Origin: Planctomycetota bacterium
GTDB taxonomy: Bacteria > Planctomycetota > JACOTG01 > JAJDCM01
DNA: 64,000 bases
Assembly (NCBI GenBank): GCA_029260825.1
Contig: JAJDCM010000112.1
Coordinates: 1-64,000, forward strand
Direction: 5' to 3'
The notes under the pieces were generated by a model that searched no databases, was not told where the DNA came from, and saw only the letters and a program-made list of their open reading frames with translations. A program made the position numbers and the translations under genes. Below are positions 45,038-55,900 of the stretch, piece by piece (the first letter of the stretch is position 1; every line of letters begins with the position of its first letter).

Positions 45038-45094
45038 ATCCGGGCTCGGCCGCGGAGGTTCTTTTCTCCCGGTGCGGCCGAACCCGTTCCTTGG

Positions 45095-47182
45095 CTATTG
45101 AATCTTCACGACGAAACCGTTCGTCACGCTGAAGGGAACGGTGCCCTGAGAGCAGTTGTCTTCGATGATCCCTTGGACGGTCACCGTCACCGCTCTCCCC
45201 AGACCGGACGGAAGCGAAGCGAGCTCGAAAACACCACTGTCGGGAATGACGGGTATCGGTCCGGGAACGTTGTCGATTCCAAGGCTTTCCTCGTAATCAA
45301 GGCTATTCCATATTCTGATCGGACTCCGAGTTGCGTTCACGAAGAGGCCAAAGCACATGGGGCCCAGGCCTCGTGGCAAGTTTACCTCGTCCTTTGGGCT
45401 CGGTTCGCCCAGCCACACGTAGATGCAGGCGTTCGTCGGATTCCCATCCCCCTGCCGCGAGCCGGGCTCCGCCAGGGTCAAGCTGACAGGCGTTGCTTGG
45501 GTGAGCGAGATCTCCCGGGCGAGGCCGCCTGCCATGCCGTTGAGGAGTAGGACGTCTTCGACCGGACCGCAACTTGCGTTCACTGTCCCGGCACCACAGG
45601 CAGCGATGGACGAGGGAGCGACAACAAAGTTGGCCTGGACCGTTGAGTCGGAGCCGCCCATCGGGACGGTCGTGTGGACAGCGCCTGCATCGGGGATGAC
45701 GAGCGATCCGGACTCCACCGTCCAGCCGGTGAAGACGAATCCCGGCTCGGCCCCGGCGATGAGGGTGGCGAGTTGACCCTCTCCGTAGGCGTAGGTTCCC
45801 TCGGGCCGGCTGGTCATTGAGCCACCGGCCGTGCTCTGAAGGGTCAAGTTCGCATAGTTGTCCCAGGTCTCGAGCTCGCCGGTTGGTGTGAGGTCTCTAC
45901 CAGCGAATGCGGGATGATCGCGACCGTAGCGTGTCGCCCTGAAGATGGAGTTCGTCTGGCCGGGACCTTGTGGCCCGGGGATATCCATTGAACCGAGGAT
46001 CCCGCCGTCGGTGACGGGGTTCACGTATTCCCAGACCACCTGTCCGTCCCGGGTCACTTCGAAGATTGTGCCGGACGCGCCCGAGTCAATGAGGGTATTG
46101 TTGTTCGGAAGCCGTTGGACGCTCGAGATGAACACGGAGAAGAAATCGGTGTTGGGAGTTGCCTCGTACGTCCACGTGGGAGCCGTCGGCTCATAGGCGG
46201 AGCCCGGTGTGTGGGAGTAGGTGAATCCATCGACCGGTGGGACGATTTCGTCAATCGTTGAGAAATCAGCGTGATTGAACCTGCTTCCTCCGTTGTTGAA
46301 GACCAGGATGTTGCCGGCTCCCGGCAGGCCGGGCTTGATCCACTGGGTGTCGTGTTGCCCGAAAAGCTGTCGATCGCTGAGATCTCCGGCGCGGTAGGTC
46401 TCGGGATTCCCCCAGCGGTAGAGAATGTCTCCTCCCATTCCGCTGTTGCCTCCAGCGTGGCTCGCTGCCTCGGCGGTCGTCGTACTGTGATCGATGACCC
46501 AGGCCTCGCAGAAGTGCCGGACTGAGACGATGATCTGGTCCAGGTCCGGGTTGTACTCCATCGCGTTGGTGTGGTTCCAGTTGTTTGAAGTGTTGAAGAT
46601 GTAGTTGATGTCGACAAGTTCGGGATGGTCATCCACCATGGCGAAGTTGTCCTTGGTCTTGTCATGATCTTGCACGAGATGATCCCAGAGGTGCCATTCC
46701 CAGACGATGACGCCAGGAAAGGCAATCTCATAGATGGCGAGGGGCTTGAGGTCGTCGTCAAGCATGCTCGGATCGCGTCCCGCGTCGATCGATTCCTGGT
46801 TCGAAAAAGAATCGCGAGAGATCATGAGCACGTTGCCGTTGGGAAGGGGCTCGATATCGTGATGTGCATCCGGGTCGTCATACTCCCAGATGACGGTTCC
46901 TTCCCAGGTCAGCTCCGCGAACGAGGTTCGTCCCTTGGCGAGTAGGTTACCGTTGTCGAGCAGATAGCCCGGGTGGGTGTTGTCGTTCCCTTTGTCCCAG
47001 GTGTGAACGACGAGGCCGGCGTTGTCGATCAAGTAGGTGAGGCCGCCCTTGGAGAGCATGGTGAAACCGTCGAAGGCTCGCGGATCATTCTGAAACAGCC
47101 CGACTGTTTGCTGGGCAGTCGCCATGCCACTCATGCCCAGAGTCACGATCAGCCAAAGTGCAAGATTCAGCAGTTTCCTCAT
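45095..47182 (-). CDS. Exported arylsulfotransferase-like protein with InlB-type repeat and shared C-terminal domain
   Basis: The 695-residue product starts at ATG 47182, with GAGGAG 8 bases upstream. A signal peptide ends M-A-T-A-Q-Q. Residues of about 25-420 form an ASST-type propeller: H-H-D-I-E-P-L-P-N-G-N-V-L, N-W-N-H-T-N-A-M-E-Y-N, G-Q-H-D-T-Q-W and L-P-N-N-N-T-L-I-D-S-G. The histidine-bearing strands match the arylsulfate sulfotransferase (pfam ASST/Arylsulfotran_2) pattern. Residues of about 445-520 resemble a divergent InlB B-repeat (G-F-V-F-T-G-W). The last about 165 residues are the shared C-terminal domain (G-T-V-N-A-S-C-G...D-V-L-L-L-N...I-Y-V-W-L...V-Q-G-I-I-E-D...S-V-T-N-G-F-V). 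Catalysis is possible but not certain. Confidence 0.82.
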   Translation of the reverse strand: MRKLLNLALWLIVTLGMSGMATAQQTVGLFQNDPRAFDGFTMLSKGGLTYLIDNAGLVVHTWDKGNDNTHPGYLLDNGNLLAKGRTSFAELTWEGTVIWEYDDPDAHHDIEPLPNGNVLMISRDSFSNQESIDAGRDPSMLDDDLKPLAIYEIAFPGVIVWEWHLWDHLVQDHDKTKDNFAMVDDHPELVDINYIFNTSNNWNHTNAMEYNPDLDQIIVSVRHFCEAWVIDHSTTTAEAASHAGGNSGMGGDILYRWGNPETYRAGDLSDRQLFGQHDTQWIKPGLPGAGNILVFNNGGSRFNHADFSTIDEIVPPVDGFTYSHTPGSAYEPTAPTWTYEATPNTDFFSVFISSVQRLPNNNTLIDSGASGTIFEVTRDGQVVWEYVNPVTDGGILGSMDIPGPQGPGQTNSIFRATRYGRDHPAFAGRDLTPTGELETWDNYANLTLQSTAGGSMTSRPEGTYAYGEGQLATLIAGAEPGFVFTGWTVESGSLVIPDAGAVHTTVPMGGSDSTVQANFVVAPSSIAACGAGTVNASCGPVEDVLLLNGMAGGLAREISLTQATPVSLTLAEPGSRQGDGNPTNACIYVWLGEPSPKDEVNLPRGLGPMCFGLFVNATRSPIRIWNSLDYEESLGIDNVPGPIPVIPDSGVFELASLPSGLGRAVTVTVQGIIEDNCSQGTVPFSVTNGFVVKIQ

Positions 47183-47627
47183 GATGTAACTCCTCATATT
47201 CGAGGTGCTGGCCAGGCACGGTTCATGCGGGGTACGGGTCGTTCTTTGCGTTGGGTCGTCTTCTGGAAGGGCGGCCTCGCCCCATCTTGACGCTTCGAAG
47301 GGGAAAGGTCACTAGAATTCGGCAGAATCCAGCGAGCGGTCGAAAGACGCGGAGTGAAACGAGGAGGCGAACGGGGACGCCAACGCATTCTGAGCCTTTC
47401 GGATAGCGTGATAAATCGACGGTGAATCGTAAAGCTCACTCGGATCACCTTGATCGGGACGCTCCCTGCTTAGCAAAACCCACTCGCGGAAACCCTTGGT
47501 AAGAGCTCGGGCAAAACCGCTCCCCTGAATGGTATTCTCCGGCAGGGGGACGTGAGAGGTTTTCTGTTTGCGTCGCTCTCGTAGATCCAATTGGTGTTGA
47601 GCACGAGACAACCGGGGACACACAATC
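47183..47627. other. Divergent spacer
   Basis: This 445-base region separates the ASST-like gene (minus) from the LEA2 lipoprotein gene (plus). ORFs on both strands are short and lack ribosome sites. I see no repeat or clear promoter. It should contain both divergent promoters. Confidence 0.4.
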
Positions 47628-48551
47628 ATGAGGCGATATCGAATCTTCAGGACAGAAGGAGCTCTTTTTTGCGCCGCGGGCACCTCACCCACTGGCTTTG
47701 CCGTCGGCCTCGCCGCGGCGATCGTTCTGTCGGGAGCCTTCTTCGGGTGCACGACGGTCAGCGAGATGCTGAAGGCCACCGAGAATCCGACCGCCCGGAT
47801 CTCTTCAGCCAGATTTTCGGGTCTCGATGCAGAGTCGATCAGCGTAACGTTTGACGTGGAGATCACGAATCCTTACCCGGTTTCGTTGCCTCTGCTTGGG
47901 CTCGACTATCGGCTCTCGAGCGCCGGTACTCCATTCCTGACGGGGGCGGCGAAAGACACCGGGGCGATCCTGCCGGGTGATAAGAAGATCGTTCCCGTGA
48001 TGGCGAAGATTCCTTTTCTCGCCACTCTTGCGCTGCTTGAAGATGTTCGGCCGGGAAACGTTGTTCCCTACACGGCATCGTTTACGATCAACGCCAGGGC
48101 CCCCGGCCTGGGAGTGGTCCATCTCCCGCTTGAGACAGATGGTGAGTTTCCGATTCCGGTGCCCCCAAGGGTTGGGGTTTCTAGCCTCGACTGGGAATCC
48201 CTCTCTCTTACCAATGCGGTCGCGGTCTTGAACATCGAGGTGACGAACGGGAACGATTTCCCGTTGAGCATGACTCGGCTCGCGGTGGATCTTGCCCTCG
48301 CGAAGGCAAGCATCGCAACGACCACGATCGAGGAGCCTCATTCCTTTGGCGCTGGCGAGGGAAGAGTGTTGCCGGTTCGGCTTTCGCTGCGTCCCGGCCA
48401 GCTTGGCATGGCGGTCTTTCGCATGTTGTCCCAGTCGTCGGTGAGCTATGACCTTGCTGGCGATATCAGTTTTTCGACCGGCTTCGGTGCCCTCAGCTTG
48501 CCGATTTCCAGCTCGGGAACAACGCCGATGTCTCGGCTCGGGAGTCCGTGA
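47628..48551 (+). CDS. LEA2/WHy-domain lipoprotein
   Basis: The 307-residue product has a long basic n-region, a hydrophobic segment and a lipobox-like G-A-F-F-G-C at residues 37-42. Two copies of the LEA14/WHy fold follow: one at about 55-170 (V-T-F-D-V-E-I-T-N-P-Y-P-V-S-L-P-L) and one at about 185-300 (V-L-N-I-E-V-T-N-G-N-D-F-P-L-S-M). WHy domains occur in desiccation and stress proteins and in bacterial outer-membrane lipoproteins. The ribosome site is weak, so the start is less certain. It is convergent with the giant TIG gene, with a gap of 23 bases. Confidence 0.8.
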   Translation: MRRYRIFRTEGALFCAAGTSPTGFAVGLAAAIVLSGAFFGCTTVSEMLKATENPTARISSARFSGLDAESISVTFDVEITNPYPVSLPLLGLDYRLSSAGTPFLTGAAKDTGAILPGDKKIVPVMAKIPFLATLALLEDVRPGNVVPYTASFTINARAPGLGVVHLPLETDGEFPIPVPPRVGVSSLDWESLSLTNAVAVLNIEVTNGNDFPLSMTRLAVDLALAKASIATTTIEEPHSFGAGEGRVLPVRLSLRPGQLGMAVFRMLSQSSVSYDLAGDISFSTGFGALSLPISSSGTTPMSRLGSP

Positions 48552-48574
48552 GTCCTTCCAGCTAGCCATGGTAT

Positions 48575-49945
48575 CTAGCGATCCGACGCTCCTGAGAGTC
48601 CCTCCCCAAATGAATCCCCAGGTGTTCCGCGGAAGATTGCTGCGTCGCCGAACGAGAGTGCTTTCCACCATCCACTTTCTCTTCGGTAGACATTGACTCG
48701 TCCCGCGGGTGAGCCCGGAGTCTCGGCTTCGGAAACGACGATCTCTCCGATCCCATCCCCGTCGAGGTCGAGTACCGAGATCTGGATACCAAAGCGCAAC
48801 GAGGAAGTGGCTCCTCCGATGAGGATCGACGGATTCTTGAGTCCTTGCTGCCTGCCGAACGGTTTTTGGAAACCGAACACCCTCCCGGTCGAGCCCGACC
48901 ACGGTGTGGGTGTGGCGGCGATCAGCGCTTCCGGAATCCCGTCTCCTGAGACATCTCCCACGGCGACTTCAGCTCCGAACCGATCGCCGTCTTGTTGGCC
49001 CCGCAGGACGGCGGCAGCTTCTTCAGGCGCCCGAGTCTGGAAATCGGTGCCTCCCACGAAGAGGAGTGCGGCGCCCGTTTCAAGCCCCTGTTCGGCATCG
49101 AAGGGGGCACCGACAAGAATATCGTCGGCCTTGGATCCAATGAGTCGGCCGGCGGCAAGAGAGCTTCCAAACCGCCCTCCGATCGAGCGTCCGGACAAAG
49201 TTACCTGAGCGTCCTTGGCCGAGCTTTGCCACGGGGTGGAGTCACCAAGGAATACGGAAACGGACCCGGCGTTGCGTCCTGCCCGATCGTTTCCGGGAGC
49301 GCCAACGAGAAGGTCGATACGACCGTTGGCGTCCACATCCGCACATTCAAGGCTGGCGCCGAATCGATCTCCTTCTGCTTCCCCATCAAGGATCCAGTCG
49401 ACTAGAACCAGGCGACGTTGTTTCAGGGAGGGACCGCCAAACAACACATAAACCCGTCCTGCTTGAATCCTCCCGTTCGGGATGGCACGAGGGGCACCGA
49501 TGATGAGGTCCGCGATCCCGTCGTGATTCAGGTCGCCTGACTCAAGAACAGAGCCAAACTCCGAGGAAAGAGAGAAGTTCTCACCGTAGATGATGTGATC
49601 GGCTGCGTCCTGGGTCCAGCGCTCGTCTCCGTGAAGAGGGCCTTCGAACACGTAGACCGCACCTCGATCGATTCCGCCTGTGTCATCTCTCGGTGCGCCT
49701 ACACAGAGATCGGCGATCCCGTCACCGGTGAGATCGCACACGGTCACGGCGGTGCCGAAACGGCTTTCCGGTTGATTGTGGACGATTGTTGGCTCGAGAA
49801 GGAGTGTCGGGTCGAAGATCTCCTCTCGATCGTTCGTTCCTCCTGAGACGATGAAGATTGCTCCTGCATCGGGTCCGTGGAATCCGTGACCAGGTGCTCC
49901 GATGACCAGGTCGGCAATACCGTCTCGATCGAGGTCATTGGGTGT
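48575..49945 (-). other. C-terminal FG-GAP propeller domain of giant protein
   Basis: About 455 residues form roughly seven FG-GAP/integrin-alpha blades with calcium-loop motifs D-L-D-R-D-G-I-A-D-L, D-L-T-G-D-G-I-A-D-L, D-L-N-H-D-G-I-A-D-L, D-V-D-A-N-G-R-I-D-L and D-L-D-G-D-G-I-G-E-I. Each is paired with V-I/V-G-A-P and R-F-G strands. These loops are intact in most blades, so calcium binding is likely. It lies at the C-terminus, the expected exposed or anchoring end. Confidence 0.85.
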
Positions 49946-52900
49946 CTCCTTGCGGTAGCGATAGGATCGCCTCAATCGGGTCGAACCGTTCTTGTTCTTC
50001 AGCAAGATATCCCCCGCCGTGCCCGGCACCCCGGGGGGAGCAACACAGGTCGCGACTCCATCGGAAAGGACTTGCACTTCGGATGCAAGCCGACCAGCAA
50101 ACCAAACCGTGTTCAATCCAGGCTCATCGAGGAGGAAGCCTGAGCCAGCGAGTGTGACCAAAGTCCCTCCGCGAGAGGCACCGTGGCTCGGTGACGCAGC
50201 GATGAGGTGGGGCTTTTCGTTGTAAGTGAAGCCGGAAAGAAGAGTCGCTGCACCAACCGGAGTGACCACGGTCACATCGACGGGTGTTCCCGCCTCTCCG
50301 GCAGGAGTGAGGCAACTCAGGAGTTGTGGAGTCAGGACCCTCACCGCTGTCCCTGGTTTCGAGCCGAACCAAACGGTGGGAGGTCCCGGCTCTTCCGGAT
50401 TTTCCCCGTCGAATCCAGATCCGGAGAGAACCACCCGTGTTCTGCCGAGGGAACTGCCACGAGACGGAGCGACCGAGCTGACGGTCATCGTGTCATCACC
50501 GCTCAGGTTCTGATTCGTTGCGTAGCTGAACCCGTCCGGAAGGGTTGCTTGTCCGTTCAGATTGCTGATCATGACGTCGACGGTCGTGCTCGGTGGGCCG
50601 GGAGGAGTGTCGCAGGTCAGCGAAGTGTCCCCAAGAACCGTCACATTGGAAGCATTGTTCCCATCGAACGTCACCGTGTTCGTCCCTGGCGAGTTGCTCT
50701 GGAAACCGCTTCCGGTGACCGTCACGGTGGTGCCGCCTCCGTAAGGACCACTTGTGGGATCGACGGCGGTAAGAGTGGGAATTGGATGATATGTGAAAAT
50801 ACCGGAAAGAGATGCGCTACCGTTGTCGTTCATGACCTCGACAGTGACGGTGATGTTGGCGATGCCGGCCGGTGTGTCGCAGGTTATTGTCGAATTATCT
50901 ACGACGACAATATTGGACCCAGGGTTTCCGCCAACGACGACGGTGTTGGTTCCGGCAGCGTTGTCAAGAAACCCGCTTCCAGAGAGAGTGAGGGTCGTTC
51001 CGCCCAGAGACGTGCCGCTCGATGGAGTGACGGAAACAAGAGTCGGTCCGGCATGATATGTGAATGTTGCCGGGAGATTTCCTTCGCCGTTTGCGTTGGT
51101 GACGACCACTTCAATCGTTGCGCCTGGAGTACCTGCTGGTGTCTCGCAGGTGAGCATGGAATCGTTGACGATCGAGAGATTCGTGGCCGTGTTGCCGTCC
51201 AGGTAGACGTTGGTGGCACCCGGGCTATTCGCCTGGAAGCCGGAGCCGGTAAGGGTCAGGGCTGTGCCTCCAAGCGGCGTACCGGTTGTCGGGTCAACGC
51301 TGCTCAGAATCGGCTCGGCGGAGATCGACCGAACAAAGATGTCGCGGACTGCGTTTGTATCTCCCACGACCAGGTTCGTGGCGTCGGCCGCGAACGCGAG
51401 GTGACGTCCGTCGCCAGAGATCGACGGGGAGACGCTCGCTCCATCGGTTTGGCCGGAAACGTCCCCATGACTCGATCGCGTGGTGGATCCTGACGAACGT
51501 CGGTGCACGAAGATGTCGCTCACGCCGTTGGTGTCGCCGGTCGCAAGGTTGGACGCGGTTGATTCGAAGACGATCCTTTCTCCATCGTTCGAGATCGAAG
51601 GGGAGGAAGAGGCTCCGTTCGCCCCGGCTCCCGAGCTGTTCAAACTGACCCGGCTCGTCTGGCTTGTGGATCGTACGTGCACGAATATGTCGGCGGCGAC
51701 GTTCGTGTCTGCCGGGACCAGGTTGGTCGAGAGCGATCGGAATCCGACCTCGTTTCCGTTTTCTGAGAGGGCCGGTGCGAAGCTGTCGTCATCGCCCTCG
51801 TTACCCAGCGAGTCAAGGCTCACCCGACTCGTCTGACCCGTTGAGATTACATGGACGAAGATGTCGCGTTTGACGTTGCTATCGCTCGCCACCAGGTTCG
51901 TGGCGCCGGATTCGAAAGCAGCGAGAGAGCCGTCCGCAGAGAGGGCCGGATTCGAGCTCGGCCCATTCGATTCCGCTCCCATCGAATCGACGCTGATGCG
52001 TGAGGTGACTCCCGTCTCTCTGTTGTGAAGGAAGATGTCAGAAGCTGCGTTGCTGTCACCCGAAACCAGGTTGGTGGCGCTCGATTCGAAGAGGACCAGG
52101 TGTCCGCTCGCGGAAATGTTCGCCCCGAAGCTGTCGTCGTCTGCTTGCGTTCCCACCGAGTCGATACTGACGCGATCCGTGGCGCCGGTTTGGCGATCGT
52201 GGATGAAGACATCGAGCTTTCCGTTTGTATCAGCGCCGACAAGGTTGGTCGCCACCGACTCGAAGATAACGAAGCGTCCACTTGCCGAAACTGCGGGGTT
52301 TTCGCTGTCACCGTTTGCCTCGGACCCCATGGAATCGACACTGACTCGAGTCGTGGTGCCCGTCACTTGATCGTGGACGAAAACATCCGCGCTACCGTTT
52401 GTGTCCGATCCGATGAGATCGGTGGCGATGGAGGAGAAGACGATGAATCGGCCATCGTGAGAGATCGCTGGATCGTCGTTGGCGGCTCCCGCTTCCATGC
52501 TTGCAGAAGTCAAACTGGCCCGGAGGAGAGGCGATCCTGTCGCCGGCCCGTCCTGAACATCGATTGAACCGGAAGTCACTTCGGCAAGAATCGGGGTGCT
52601 CGTTGCCCGAAGGACGATGGATTCGACCGAGTCGTGGGAGATATCCGTGAACACCGCGCGTCCAGCGCTGACGGTTTGGAGAAGGGTTCCGCTCATGGAT
52701 CCGGCCCCGGAATCGAGCGACACCTGGATTTGGGTCGTGTTGTCCGTCGTGACTCGGAAGCCAAGAGAGTCCTTGACTTCGACTACGAAGAACCCAAAGA
52801 CAGTATCAAGTTGCTCGATGGATGATGGAGCCACCGCGAGAACGAGCTGAGCGGGTTTTCGATCGATGGTCACGGGCGTCCCGAGGATTCTCGTCAGTCC

Positions 52901-55900
52901 CGGGGAAGTGATGTCGAAGCTGATGACCTCGGGGGTATTGTAGGAAAGATCGTCAAAGGTGGCGAAGCCGTCGAGCTGATCGTGGGAGAGGGTTCCCTGG
53001 ATCGCGTCGCTCCCGGTGACGAGGCTGATGGTAACAAGGGATGCCCAGGTTCCCACCAGGTTGCCTGAGCTATCCTCCACCCTGACCGTGAACGGTGCCC
53101 AGGTCTCTTCCGCGGTTTCGTTGGCCGAAGGAGGGGTGCCAAATACAAGTTTTGTGGCAGGACCAGAGACGCTGAGTGCGAATGAGTTGGATGTCACTGG
53201 AGCGTTGGTTCCGTCATCGACCGAGATCACGATCCCCGCAGTCGTAGTGCCGATGTCTCCAGGCCCTGGAGTTCCGCTGATCTCGCCTGTGGTCGGGTTG
53301 AGACCGGCCCAGCCCGGAAGAACCGTTCCCGTCGAGGAGTACATCAGCATATCGGAGGGATCAGGGTCCGAAGCGCTGATCGTATGGGAAAAGGCGATTC
53401 CGTCGATCGCCCAGAGATTTGCGACCGGATCGATCAATGGAGGATCATTGTACGAGTAGCTCGAAGCCAAGGTGTCCGTGCCATTGACGTTTGTCAAGAC
53501 AACATCAACGGTCGTGTCGTTGGTCCCGGCTGGCGAGTCGAAGGTCAAGCTGGTGTTGGAAAGCACCATCACATTTGTCGCCGGGTTGCCGCCCACCGTC
53601 ACTGCGTTGGGTCCGGGGCTCTCGTCCTGGAATCCGCTACCTGTTAGGGTGACGGTGGTTCCTCCCAAAGCGATGCCGAAGGCGGGATCGACAACGCTCA
53701 GTGTGGGTACGTTGTGATAGGTGTAGCCACTTGAAAGCGTCACGTCCCCATTCTCGGTGCCGACGATCACGTCCACGACTGTCCCCGGTGCGCCGGTCGG
53801 GGTGTCGCAGGTGATCGTCTCATCTGCCAGGATGATGAGGTTGCCAGCGGCATTCCCATCAAAGGTGACGGTTACCGTACCCGGGTCATTGTCGGCGAAC
53901 CCGCTCCCGGACAACGTCACTTCGGTGGCCCCAAGCGACGTTCCGCCGGCTGGTGCTACGGTCGTAAGAGCGGGGGACGGATGGAATGCATAGCTTCCGG
54001 TGAAAGTGTCTGATCCGTTGTCGTTACTGACCACGATGTCGACCGCGGTTCCCGGTGTTCCCGCGGGTGTGTCGCAGGTGATCATCGTGTCGGAAAGAAC
54101 GGCCACGTTGCTGGCCGGGCTACCCTCAATCGTGATGGAGTTAGTCCCGGCGTCATGATCCTGGAAGCCGGTGCCGGACAAGGTGACGCTTGTTCCTCCA
54201 AGAGGTGTTCCCGATGGCGGTGAGATCGTCGTGAGCGCCGGCTCGGGGTGATACGTAAAGCCGCTCGAGAGAGCGACGGATCCATTGCTATTGCTGACCA
54301 CGACATCGACCGCGGTCGCTGGTGTTCCAGTCGGGGTGTCGCAGCTGATCATCGTGTCGGACAAAACGGTGATGTCGGTGGCCGAGCTGCCCTCGATGGT
54401 AACGGTATTGCTGCCTGCGTCGTTCACCTGGAATCCGGTTCCGCTAAGTGTGATCCTGGTGCTTCCCAGGGACGTCCCGGCCAGAGGGTTTACGGAGGTT
54501 AACGTCGGAAGGGGATGATACAGATAGCCGCCCGCAAGGGCCCCGGATCCGTTCAGATTGTTGATGACAACATTGACCGATGCACCCGGTGTTCCCGAAG
54601 GGGCCTGGCATGTGAGCATCGTGTCCGTGAGCACGACGACGTTGGTGGCGTTCGATCCATCGAACGTGACCGTGCTGGTTCCAGGAGAGTTGATCTGGAA
54701 GTTCGTGCCCGTAAGGGTAACCGTCGTGCCGCCCAGTGATGTTCCTACCGAGGGAGACGTCGCAGTCAGGCCTGGTTCCGGGTGATAGAAAAATCCATTG
54801 GACAGGGTTTTCGATCCGTTGTCGTTGCTGATCTGAAGATCAACGAGGGTTCCCGCGGTTCCGGGAAGAGTCACGCAGGTAATGGTCGTGTCGCTGACTA
54901 CGACTACGTTCGAGGGAGTCGACCCGTCAATGAGCAAGGTGTTCGTTCCGGCCCCATTGACAACAAACCCGGATCCAGTGAGGGAAAGAGCGGTCCCGCC
55001 GAGGGAGGTCCCGCTTGCCGGTGTCACGATGTCGATGGATGGCGAGGGATAGTAGGTGAACCCCTCCGAGAGGGTGCCGCTTCCGTTGTCGTTGGTGATC
55101 ACGACGTCGATCCCCATGCCCTCGGGTCCGGCCGGAGTTACACAGGTAATGGTCGTGTCGGAGAGTACGACGATGTTCGTCGCCGGAGATCCGGAGAGGG
55201 ACACGGTGCTTGACCCGGCCGCATTGGCAACGAAGCCAGTGCCGATGACGGTTACCGGAAGACCACCCAAGGGACTTCCGTCCGCAGGAGAGATGGAACT
55301 CACCGTCGGGCTTGGATGATAGGTGAACCCATCGACCAGAGTGCCGGGTCCGTTGTCGTTTGTGACGACGATGTCGGCGCTGGCGCCGGAAGTTCCGGCG
55401 GGGGTGTCACAGGTTATCGTGTTGTCATTGAGGACCATGACATTGGTGGCTGCGGCACCGTCCACCGTGACAACGTTCGGTCCTGCCGCGTTGTCCAGAT
55501 ACCCGGTTCCACTCAGAGTGAGTCCCGTGCCTCCAAGAGGAGTCCCCGAGGATGGGCTCGCGGATGCCAGGGAAGGATTTGGATGGTATGTATAGCTGTT
55601 AGTAAGGGATCCGGATCCGTTGTCGTTCGAGACGGTGACATTGACAGCGGATCCTCCGATTCCTCCGGGAGTGTCGCATTCTATGGTCGTGTCGCTGATG
55701 AGGACCACGTTGGGCGCAGGGTTTCCGTCGAAGGTAACGGTATTCGTCCCTGCCGTATTGTTCAGGAACCCGGTGCCGGTGACCGTCACCATGGATCCAC
55801 CGACCGGAGTTCCTACCACGGGAGATACGGAGGAGACGGTTGGAGCGGGGTAGTAGGTGAACGAAGATGCAAGGCTTCCATTTCCATTGTCGTTAGAAAT

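Noticed and set aside
50207-51493. 428-codon plus-strand ORF and many regularly spaced 75-90-codon ORFs across 49-64 kb
   Set aside because: These recur at the TIG-repeat period because the repeats have conserved codons whose complement lacks stops. They are antisense shadows, not a gene family.
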